From contig JABHQB010000081.1 of the NCBI GenBank assembly GCA_018695965.1, forward strand, positions 1 through 5,996: a stretch of DNA of 5,996 nucleotides, in the 5' to 3' direction. This DNA is from Flavobacteriales bacterium. Its GTDB lineage: Bacteria; Bacteroidota; Bacteroidia; Flavobacteriales; BACL11. Each line of letters begins with the position of its first letter. Position 1 is the first letter of the stretch. Shown here in pieces: positions 1-5,996 of the stretch. The position numbers and the translations under genes are program-made. The notes below the pieces were generated by a model, which saw only the letters and a list, made by a program, of their open reading frames with translations, made no database searches and was not told where the DNA came from.

Positions 1-411
1 ATAAATGCAAATACTTGGAAGAACGATTTTTATAATCCACAATGGGATTTTGGTTTTGGTTTGAGTTATACCACATTTGAATATTCTAATATGCAAATAA
101 CTAATAAGACATTATCCTCAGAAAATACATTATTAGTTTCAGTAGATGTAACAAATTCTGGGAAGATGAAAGGGAAAGAAGTAGTACAGTTATATGTTAG
201 AGATCATTTTGCTAGCATTTCTCCCTCACTAAGAAAGCTAAAAAGATTTACAAAGATTGAATTAGAACCATCAGAAAAAAGAACTGTAGCGTTCACTATT
301 GGTATTGAGGATTTAAAATTTTATGGGAAGGAAAATAAATGGATAGTAGAGGAAGGAAAATTTAGTTTAATGATTAATAGTCTTTCCAAAGATTTTAATT
401 TTAAAAGATAA
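1..411 (+). CDS. GH3 family glycoside hydrolase (beta-glucosidase-like), C-terminal fragment
   Basis: The reading frame is open from the first base and ends at TAA 409-411, giving the last 136 residues of a protein whose 5' end lies outside the window. The fragment begins at the junction typical of GH3 enzymes: an aromatic/Gly stretch reading DFGFGLSYTTFEYS (residues 16-29), equivalent to the conserved 'PFGYGLSYT.F.Y' segment. A fibronectin type III-like domain (Pfam Fn3-like, PF14310) follows, with the hallmark KEVVQLYVRD (59-68), a basic K-L-K-R-F patch, a 'LEPSEKRTVAFTI' strand and the closing 'W..EEGKFSLMI' strand. GH3 enzymes with this domain are mostly beta-glucosidases or beta-xylosidases that release terminal sugars from oligosaccharides, often in the periplasm. 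The catalytic Asp and acid/base residues are upstream and unseen, so specificity cannot be read. Its stop overlaps the next start by one base (TAATG), making it the upstream member of the operon. An internal TTG at 61 is not the start, because the conserved GH3 sequence continues upstream of it. Confidence 0.93.
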   Translation: MNANTWKNDFYNPQWDFGFGLSYTTFEYSNMQITNKTLSSENTLLVSVDVTNSGKMKGKEVVQLYVRDHFASISPSLRKLKRFTKIELEPSEKRTVAFTIGIEDLKFYGKENKWIVEEGKFSLMINSLSKDFNFKR

Positions 412-2408
412 TGGACTCAGGAGGAATATATAAAGTAATCTTATTGATGATATTTTACATTATATCTGTTCCTTTTCTGTCTTTTTCACAAGATAATTCT
501 AATAGTATTTCTTTTCAAAGTACACCAATTACTATTAAAGATCCAATTTCAAATATAAGGATGGGTGGATACTTTAGATTTTTAGGGTATGTACGTAACT
601 TTCAAGAGATGTATGATTTTGATGTTCCTAATTATTATTCTGGAGAATATCCTCAATCTACAACAATTGGCATAGGTACTGGATATCGTGAGCCCATGAT
701 GATGCTCTCAATTTCAGGAAAAGCAAATAAGAATGTTAATATTGGTACTGACTTAATGTTAAATAGTCCTTTTAACGGAACCTTTGATAATAATAGTGTA
801 GCAATGTATCTTGGGACAAATTTATACTCAACAATTAACTCTGATTATGGAAAATTTGGAGTACATGCTGGAGGGATAAAATGGTACAGGCAAAGTAAAC
901 TTACTGTTTGGGCGGAAGAAGGATATTTAAGACATAGTCTTTTTGAACGTGCTCCATATGATCCATTAAGCAAAGAGGTGTCAGAGAGATACAGTAAATA
1001 TTACGACAAAGGCTCTATCTCACAGGATTTACGATTTGGAAATGTTGCTTTTCAAGGAGTTACTCTTACAGGTTCAGGAATTGACGGACCTTCCTCTTCT
1101 ACATTTTCATTTCAATCTATTATAGGAAAAACTCAACATAATATTGGCGAGATAGTATCTTATGGAAAAGATGATTATTCTACAGGATTTAGATTAAATA
1201 ATGATATAGGTAATGGCTCAAATTTTGCACTTAATTATTTTACTTCTATAGCCGCAACAGACTCAGTAAAAAATAATTTCAGACAATTTTCTATTCAATC
1301 ATTAGAGTTTAACTTTAAACTAAAAAAATTAAGATTTACAGGTGAAGGAGGAATAGGAAGTTACGAAAGTCATATTACTGAAAAAGAATCAGGGGAGATG
1401 TTGGTAATAAATTTAGATATACCAAAAGAATATTCTTGGATTCCTTTTAAGTTACAATATTCTAGAATTGCTCCTGAAGCAGTAAATGTAAATTCCTCAT
1501 TTAAAAACACTTCTGTAGTTGAGCTTGTGCATTCTGCAATAGTAGAAGAAGGCGCAGATGCAACTATAATGTCATCTTTTGGAGGACCAATAAATAATTT
1601 AGGATATTTAGCTAATAATAGAGAAGGATTTAGTTTAAATACAGAATTTAAAATTGGAGATTTGTTTGTCTCTGGCGGATTTGGGTTTTATTCTGAACTA
1701 GAAAGAATAAATGCTAACTTCTCTTATAGTCATAATACAAATGGACTCATGTTATCTAGGATATCTTATTTTAGTTCAGGATACGGACCATACAAACAAT
1801 TCAATTCATACTATAGAGGAGTTTTCGAAAATGTTAGTGTTTCTGATAGTATATATGTAAATGATAGCACATTAATTTCAAGTGGATATCTTGATACAAA
1901 TGGTTTACCTCTTTTTGATAAATTCTACTGCTCCTCAGACTTACATTTAAAATATAAAACAAGAGTATTTGGGAAGAATTTATATTTATTTTCTCTGACA
2001 AATTACAATACAGCACAGGATTTCTTCAGTATATTACCTGTTACAAATTCATCAGCATTTATTAGACATTTTAATCAACAATTCGATTTGTGTTATGAGT
2101 TAAATAAGACAACATCATTTGTTTGTAAATACGGATTAGAAAGAGTTTTAGGAAATAAGTATACAGATATTGATGATACTGATCCATATCCTACTGACAA
2201 TACTTGGGGAGTTACTGAAGATTATATTCCTTCTTATAAACCTAGAAATCAATTTGGTGATCTTCTTGGTTTTGGATTTGATATTAAATTAAATGATGGA
2301 GCATATTTATTTTTAAGGCATGCTGCCTTCCATTATTATGATAATAATTTTTCGGCAACCAATATTAAGGGAACTGAAACTACTTTAGAACTAAAAATTA
2401 ATTTCTGA
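411..2408 (+). CDS. Secreted outer-membrane beta-barrel (porin-like) protein, 665 aa, function unknown
   Basis: I do not recognise a named family. The N-terminus has one Lys (K8), a hydrophobic core (about residues 9-23) and an S-F-S|Q site predicting signal-peptidase I cleavage after S26. The mature part has no further membrane helix. It is rich in Tyr, Phe, Asn, Ser and Gly, with alternating strands such as 'MGGYFRFLGYVRNF' and 'GDLFVSGGFGFYS'. It ends in the strand TTLELKINF with a C-terminal Phe, the usual outer-membrane assembly signal. No N-terminal TonB-dependent plug is seen, so this is not an obvious SusC. Residues 154-167 carry R-Q-S-K-L-T-V-W, matched by K-Q-T-K-F-T-L-Y in the next gene; an FQGV follows at 214-217. 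ATG 411 is preferred over ATG 447 because the shorter form would lose the only basic residue of the signal peptide. The start overlaps the GH3 stop by one base, and the stop overlaps the next start by one base (TGATG). Inferred role: outer-membrane channel or scaffold for a glycan-handling complex. Confidence 0.85.
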   Translation: MDSGGIYKVILLMIFYIISVPFLSFSQDNSNSISFQSTPITIKDPISNIRMGGYFRFLGYVRNFQEMYDFDVPNYYSGEYPQSTTIGIGTGYREPMMMLSISGKANKNVNIGTDLMLNSPFNGTFDNNSVAMYLGTNLYSTINSDYGKFGVHAGGIKWYRQSKLTVWAEEGYLRHSLFERAPYDPLSKEVSERYSKYYDKGSISQDLRFGNVAFQGVTLTGSGIDGPSSSTFSFQSIIGKTQHNIGEIVSYGKDDYSTGFRLNNDIGNGSNFALNYFTSIAATDSVKNNFRQFSIQSLEFNFKLKKLRFTGEGGIGSYESHITEKESGEMLVINLDIPKEYSWIPFKLQYSRIAPEAVNVNSSFKNTSVVELVHSAIVEEGADATIMSSFGGPINNLGYLANNREGFSLNTEFKIGDLFVSGGFGFYSELERINANFSYSHNTNGLMLSRISYFSSGYGPYKQFNSYYRGVFENVSVSDSIYVNDSTLISSGYLDTNGLPLFDKFYCSSDLHLKYKTRVFGKNLYLFSLTNYNTAQDFFSILPVTNSSAFIRHFNQQFDLCYELNKTTSFVCKYGLERVLGNKYTDIDDTDPYPTDNTWGVTEDYIPSYKPRNQFGDLLGFGFDIKLNDGAYLFLRHAAFHYYDNNFSATNIKGTETTLELKINF

Positions 2409-4114
2409 TGAAAAATATATATTTATACTACCTGTCTTTCTTTATGTTATTTCCAATACTAGGGCAATCACAAGTTAAATCAAAACTTTGGTATGATGGT
2501 AATGCTAGAGTTATGTACAATAGGGATGCGTTAGAAGGAACTCTAAAAGAAACGGACACTGTATCAACAAGAAGTAATGGAGGAGGTTTTACTATTCTAG
2601 ATTTAGGGTTTCATTTTACTCCAGTTGACGACATTGAAATTGCCTCTGAAATAAGATTAAAAAATGATTTTGGAGGAATGTGGGGAAATAAGAGTGTTGT
2701 TGAATTAAGAAGATTGTCTGCAAAAGGAGTTGTAAATAATAAGATTGCATTTAGTGTTGGAGATATATATTTAAAACAAACTAAGTTTACTTTATATAAT
2801 TATGAGCAAGAATTATCAGAATATGAACCTTCCGTCTTTAGATTTTACAGAGATTTTGTAAATTATGAAAATTATTATCAGTCTAATTATTGGAGATTAC
2901 AAGGAGTTCAAACTAATTTTTCTTATAATATGTATAATTTTATTGAGCAGCTAGATTTTGATGGTTTTGCTGCAAGAGTTAGGGGTCAAGAGTGGATGGG
3001 AAAACCAGAATTATTAATGATTGGAGGCTCAGCAGTTATTAAGTCAAGCAATAACTTAAATTTAGGGTCACATTATGTAAATACCTTTGAAATATTATCT
3101 TCTAGTAATAGCTCAGTTACTTACTATAATCCAGTTCTAAATACTCAACTTTCCTATTCTGGGACATTAAAAGATAAACCATATAAGGTGTTATTGGAAG
3201 GAGGGTTTTCAAAAAGAGGATGGGATGGAGATTCATTAGCTCCTGAGATAAAAGGTAATTTTATGGAAGCGTCAATACACTCAAAAAGTAAAAAAGGAGA
3301 GATTAATCTAGGATTCCGATATGTTGACACTGATTTTAGAAGTACAGGAGCTCAAACTAGAAGGATTAATTATAATAACTCAACTACAACTTATCCTTAT
3401 TATTCTAATAATTATACTCAAAGAAAAGTGAGCTTAATAGATATGATGTCTGACCCAAATATCTATAATCAGAATTTATCTACTTCACTAATGAACTATA
3501 ATCCAATGTATAGTTCAATTTCTCCTTATGGTAACGCTACTCCAAACAGAATTGGACTAACAGCTGATATTGATAATTTTAATTTAACGGACTATCTAAG
3601 TGCTAAAGTTCAAACACAATATTTTTCAGAGATTATCGGTCAAGGTACAACTAATAAGAGAAGTTTTAATAAATCTACTTTACATTCTTTACTTTCTTTA
3701 GATAAATTATTGTCTCTTAAAAACAGTTTTGATATTGAAGGAAGTATAAATATTGAAACTGTAAAAAGAGGTGGTGATGATTTTGAGAAGATTAATCTTA
3801 ACAGTATTTTATATAGTGGATCAATTTCATATGAGTTGATGAAGAATCTTAAAATAATTGCTGGAGCTAAAATGTTTTATGCAGAAGGGAATGAGTTTAT
3901 TGCTGAAAGAGATATATATGATCAGATTAATGATTTTGAGGATATTAATTACGATAGTAAAGAGACTATATTAATAGCTGGGATCCAACATCATTTCACA
4001 GAAGATATTTATTTTACTATGCAGTACAATCAATTTAATGTTTTAGACAAAACAAATACCTATGATGAATTTTCTTTAGGTAGACTAATCTTTATGTTTA
4101 ATATGAATTTATAA
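2408..4114 (+). CDS. Second outer-membrane beta-barrel (porin-like) protein, 568 aa, possible distant paralogue of the preceding gene
   Basis: The start is ATG 2408, overlapping the previous TGA. A signal peptide is clear: K2, a hydrophobic stretch over residues 4-18, then G-Q-S|Q with predicted cleavage after S21. The rest has no hydrophobic helix and shows amphipathic strands separated by polar, aromatic loops. It ends in a strand reading LGRLIFMFNMNL, consistent with a barrel C-terminus ending in a hydrophobic residue. Near residues 117-130 lies VGDIYLKQTKFTLY, alignable without gaps to residues 154-167 of the upstream protein. Both then have an aromatic-rich stretch and a QGV (165-167 here). 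Residues 321-336 form a Tyr/Asn/Ser/Thr loop with six Tyr in sixteen residues. No plug domain is visible, arguing against a TonB-dependent receptor. The motif and layout recall porin-like proteins of Bacteroidota of unknown function. Its placement between the first barrel and two lipoproteins suggests a shared outer-membrane assembly. Substrate and pore activity are not shown by sequence. Confidence 0.84.
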   Translation: MKNIYLYYLSFFMLFPILGQSQVKSKLWYDGNARVMYNRDALEGTLKETDTVSTRSNGGGFTILDLGFHFTPVDDIEIASEIRLKNDFGGMWGNKSVVELRRLSAKGVVNNKIAFSVGDIYLKQTKFTLYNYEQELSEYEPSVFRFYRDFVNYENYYQSNYWRLQGVQTNFSYNMYNFIEQLDFDGFAARVRGQEWMGKPELLMIGGSAVIKSSNNLNLGSHYVNTFEILSSSNSSVTYYNPVLNTQLSYSGTLKDKPYKVLLEGGFSKRGWDGDSLAPEIKGNFMEASIHSKSKKGEINLGFRYVDTDFRSTGAQTRRINYNNSTTTYPYYSNNYTQRKVSLIDMMSDPNIYNQNLSTSLMNYNPMYSSISPYGNATPNRIGLTADIDNFNLTDYLSAKVQTQYFSEIIGQGTTNKRSFNKSTLHSLLSLDKLLSLKNSFDIEGSINIETVKRGGDDFEKINLNSILYSGSISYELMKNLKIIAGAKMFYAEGNEFIAERDIYDQINDFEDINYDSKETILIAGIQHHFTEDIYFTMQYNQFNVLDKTNTYDEFSLGRLIFMFNMNL

Positions 4115-4118
4115 TATT

Positions 4119-5120
4119 ATGAAAAACTTAAAATTCCTTTTACTTACTCTACCTTTCTTTTTCACCTCTTGTGAGAAAGATAAGATAGAAGGACCTAATT
4201 TAAATGATATGTACGGAGAATTAACTATTATTGAATCTTTAAATGTAATTGGCGATAGTGCTGATTTTAGTGTTGGTGACAACATGTATTTCACAGCATC
4301 TTTCTCAAAGCAAGTTGATTGGAAGATAAAAATAGAGGGATTAAATTCCGGATCTGTAAAGATTATTTCCGGAAAATCAAATGATATTAATCAATTAAAC
4401 TCTACATGGGATGGAGGCTCTACACATTTACCTTTCTTTATATCTGAAGATTGTGATATTCAGTTGACTTTTGAGATGTATGATGACACTATTTATAGAC
4501 AGTTAAATATTCAAGGAGAAAAAGAATATAATAATGAAAACACAGTATTAATTACTGACTTTGAAAATGGATTTAATCCTAATTTTACTGGATTTTTTAA
4601 TGCGGGATGTACTAAGGCTTTAACAAATGGTGGTGCAGGTCAAGGTGTTAAATTTTTACAACAGTTTGGAACATGTGATTGGGATTGGTTAATTGGATAT
4701 GTTGATTACTACTCAACATACTGGTATGATCAAAATGAGCTAGTAAACAATCCAAGTCAGGTATATTTTAATATAATGATAAATGGTGATAGCACTATTT
4801 CTCAAGCATCTAATGTGCCAAATTCATTATTTAAGATAGAATTTTATGAGGATGAAAATGGAGATGGATATTATGATGCAAATACTGAAGACAGGTACGA
4901 TTATGAGTTTGATGTAGACTGGAATGGATGGAGAATGGTTTCATTTTGTTATAATGATGTAGATAAATTAGTTCTGGCCACTAGTGGAGGAAATGCTGTT
5001 AGAAATCCATCAAAGATATCTAATGTTCGGACTTTACTTCTTGCAAATCCAGCATCTGGTTTTGCTAAAGCAGACGTAGATTTTTTAATTTGGAGTTTTG
5101 GTTCATCAATTTTAAATTAA
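4119..5120 (+). CDS. Lipoprotein with two beta-sandwich-like regions, the second carbohydrate-binding-module-like
   Basis: The start is ATG 4119, four bases after the preceding stop. The signal peptide (K2, K5, hydrophobic 6-16) ends in F-T-S-C, giving lipidated Cys18. The next residues, E-K-D-K, are charged and partly acidic, which would fit a surface-export signal of Bacteroidota lipoproteins, though not a strict consensus. Residues about 30-138 look like an Ig-like beta domain. Residues about 143-333 start with the strand ITDFENG (145-151), as in galactose-binding-like CBMs. They contain W188 and W190, a Ca-loop-like DENGDGYYD (245-253), W268 and W271 before a strand, and a closing pair of strands VRTLLLANP and DVDFLIWSFG. 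The strand order resembles the CBM11-like region of the next protein. C164 and C186 could form a disulfide. No catalytic motif is seen. It lacks the helical TPR character of SusD. Inferred role: surface glycan-binding protein working with the neighbouring barrels. The fold assignment is by eye. Confidence 0.82.
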   Translation: MKNLKFLLLTLPFFFTSCEKDKIEGPNLNDMYGELTIIESLNVIGDSADFSVGDNMYFTASFSKQVDWKIKIEGLNSGSVKIISGKSNDINQLNSTWDGGSTHLPFFISEDCDIQLTFEMYDDTIYRQLNIQGEKEYNNENTVLITDFENGFNPNFTGFFNAGCTKALTNGGAGQGVKFLQQFGTCDWDWLIGYVDYYSTYWYDQNELVNNPSQVYFNIMINGDSTISQASNVPNSLFKIEFYEDENGDGYYDANTEDRYDYEFDVDWNGWRMVSFCYNDVDKLVLATSGGNAVRNPSKISNVRTLLLANPASGFAKADVDFLIWSFGSSILN

Positions 5121-5126
5121 TTGATG
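5104..5126 (+). repeat. Inverted repeat spanning the stop of one lipoprotein gene and the start codon of the next
   Basis: CATCAATT at 5104-5111 is the exact reverse complement of AATTGATG at 5119-5126, separated by 7 bases. In RNA this would be an 8-bp stem with two G-C pairs that pairs the whole ATG at 5124-5126 and includes the upstream stop codon. There is no U-tract, so it is not a convincing terminator. It might tie translation of the second lipoprotein to ribosomes finishing the first. In such AT-rich DNA a stem of this size can also occur by chance. Confidence 0.3.
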
Positions 5127-5996
5127 TATAAGTTTTTAATCATATTGATATTCTTCTTTTCATGTTCAAACATGAAAGAAATTACTTTATATGAGAATCC
5201 TCCTGCTATTTGTGATGTTAATTCCTTAAATGGATTTACTTCTACTGAGATTTTCAGTAAAGGGGGTACAGATGAGGTCTGGGGAAATAAGGAAGAACGC
5301 TGTAATCCATTTAGCTTTTCATCTTTAGACGCTTCAATGAATTATAATGAAAACACAATAGATAAATCACAACTAGATATAGAAGATGAAGATGTAAATA
5401 TTTCACTATCTATTAATGAAGTTGAAATTTCAGAAAAGAAAAGTATTAAAAAGAATTCACTTCATATTAAAACAGATATGGATTCACATTGTGAATGGAT
5501 CGGTATGGGGATTGGATGGGATGGATGGCAAGGAAAAGATATAAGTACTATTCTAGATAATGCTGCAATTGAATTTATGGCTAGAGTTGATGGATCCCCA
5601 ATTTATAATATTCCGATAGTGTTTGTTTTAGAAGATTACGGAGATAATCAATGCTACACAACGGCAAATTATTTAGGTATTGATGGAGGAAAAATCACAA
5701 ACAATTGGACTAAAGTTATTGTTCCTTTATCTACTTTTTCTTATGAAACTAACAGTATTGACCTTACTAATATAAAACAATTGTTATTGCAGTGTTATGA
5801 TAAGGTTGATATTTATATAGATAATATCAGAATCATTCCACATGTTCATAGATATAAAAGAATGAATCCCAACCTTATAGTGAAAGACTCTGTTCTGCCA
5901 ATTGATATTTTTTCTGAGAATTTAAAGTCTAGCTTTGGGATTAATGAAAAATATTGCAAAAATATTATTCTAAATTCGGAAAAAAGTTATGATGAT
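5124..5996 (+). CDS. Lipoprotein with N-terminal CBM11-like domain, 3' end outside the window
   Basis: ATG 5124 opens a frame that stays open for 291 codons to the window edge, so the protein is truncated by the window only. The N-terminus has K3, a short hydrophobic core (4-12) and F-F-S-C, predicting lipidated Cys14. Residues about 35-238 look like one jelly roll with a polar, acidic insertion near 75-105. The core includes SLHIK (112-116), an aromatic run E-W-I-G-M-G-I-G-W-D-G-W, the strand 'AAIEFMARVDG', 'NNWTKVIVPLSTF', 'LTNIKQLLLQ' and the final VDIYIDNIRII (228-238). The last three are typical of CBM11/CIA30-like galactose-binding folds; CBM11 is known for binding beta-1,4 and mixed-linkage glucans. 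After residue 240 a new segment begins that I cannot assign; it may lead into a glycoside hydrolase catalytic domain or another binding module. Spacing from the previous stop is 3 bases. Cys30, Cys60 and later Cys residues could form disulfides in the exported protein. Confidence 0.8.
   Translation, partial: MYKFLIILIFFFSCSNMKEITLYENPPAICDVNSLNGFTSTEIFSKGGTDEVWGNKEERCNPFSFSSLDASMNYNENTIDKSQLDIEDEDVNISLSINEVEISEKKSIKKNSLHIKTDMDSHCEWIGMGIGWDGWQGKDISTILDNAAIEFMARVDGSPIYNIPIVFVLEDYGDNQCYTTANYLGIDGGKITNNWTKVIVPLSTFSYETNSIDLTNIKQLLLQCYDKVDIYIDNIRIIPHVHRYKRMNPNLIVKDSVLPIDIFSENLKSSFGINEKYCKNIILNSEKSYDD

Noticed and set aside
61..411. A separate 116-residue gene starting at TTG 61
   Set aside because: The frame is open upstream to the window edge and encodes the conserved GH3 residues just before 61, so this is the tail of a longer enzyme.
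1834..2016. 60-residue open frame on the minus strand
   Set aside because: It lies wholly inside the first barrel gene in antisense, has a low-complexity translation without a recognisable domain, and fits a chance frame in AT-rich DNA.
411..2408. SusC-like TonB-dependent transporter
   Set aside because: Length (665 aa) is well below the usual SusC size of about 1000, and I see no carboxypeptidase-like domain, plug domain or TonB box after the signal peptide.
4109..4294. 61-residue open frame on the minus strand
   Set aside because: It is antisense to the signal peptide and N-terminus of the lipoprotein gene. Its composition mirrors that gene, with no independent sign of coding.
4119..5120. 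SusD-like glycan-binding lipoprotein
   Set aside because: The sequence is beta-rich with no TPR-like helices and is shorter than the typical 500-600 residues. A CBM-like beta-sandwich fits better.
4980..5120. Type IX secretion C-terminal sorting domain
   Set aside because: The end of the protein is the last strand of the putative CBM and lacks the usual C-terminal pattern of such domains. A lipobox at the N-terminus gives a different route to the surface.
5104..5126. Rho-independent terminator
   Set aside because: The stem is AT-rich, has no following U-tract and overlaps the next start codon, so it would not be a usual terminator.

Overview
The window reads as an AT-rich stretch of a Bacteroidota genome. 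By eye the G+C is about 30 percent; I did not compute it. The grounds are the very low G+C, start codons without clear Shine-Dalgarno sequences and preceded by A/T-rich bases, envelope proteins typical of the phylum (signal-peptide beta-barrels and Cys-anchored lipoproteins), and a carbohydrate-oriented gene neighbourhood. I cannot name a genus. A marine or soil flavobacterium- or cytophaga-like organism would fit.

All coding capacity is on the plus strand, and the window is almost entirely coding. In order it holds: (1) the C-terminal end of a family GH3 glycoside hydrolase (1-411, 5' end outside the window); (2) a 665-residue secreted outer-membrane beta-barrel candidate (411-2408); (3) a second, 568-residue barrel candidate (2408-4114); (4) a 333-residue lipoprotein with two beta-sandwich-like regions, the second resembling a carbohydrate-binding module (4119-5120); (5) the first 291 residues of another lipoprotein with a CBM11-like jelly roll, running off the 3' edge (5124-5996). 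Junctions are -1, -1, +4 and +3 bases, so this is almost certainly part of one operon with translational coupling. No promoter, terminator, RNA gene, mobile element or CRISPR array is visible.

The likely theme is uptake or breakdown of a glucan or related polysaccharide at the cell surface. The two lipoproteins would bind glycan or display enzyme outside, the two barrels would form or support an outer-membrane complex, and the GH3 enzyme would cleave released oligosaccharides to monosaccharides. The barrels do not look like SusC (no TonB-dependent plug visible) and the lipoproteins do not look like SusD. The locus therefore resembles a polysaccharide-utilisation operon built without the canonical SusC/SusD pair. 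The two barrels share an ungapped motif and may be distant paralogues, and the two lipoproteins share a C-terminal beta-sandwich plan. This makes it a candidate for a less-described glycan-handling system. Substrate and mechanism are inference.
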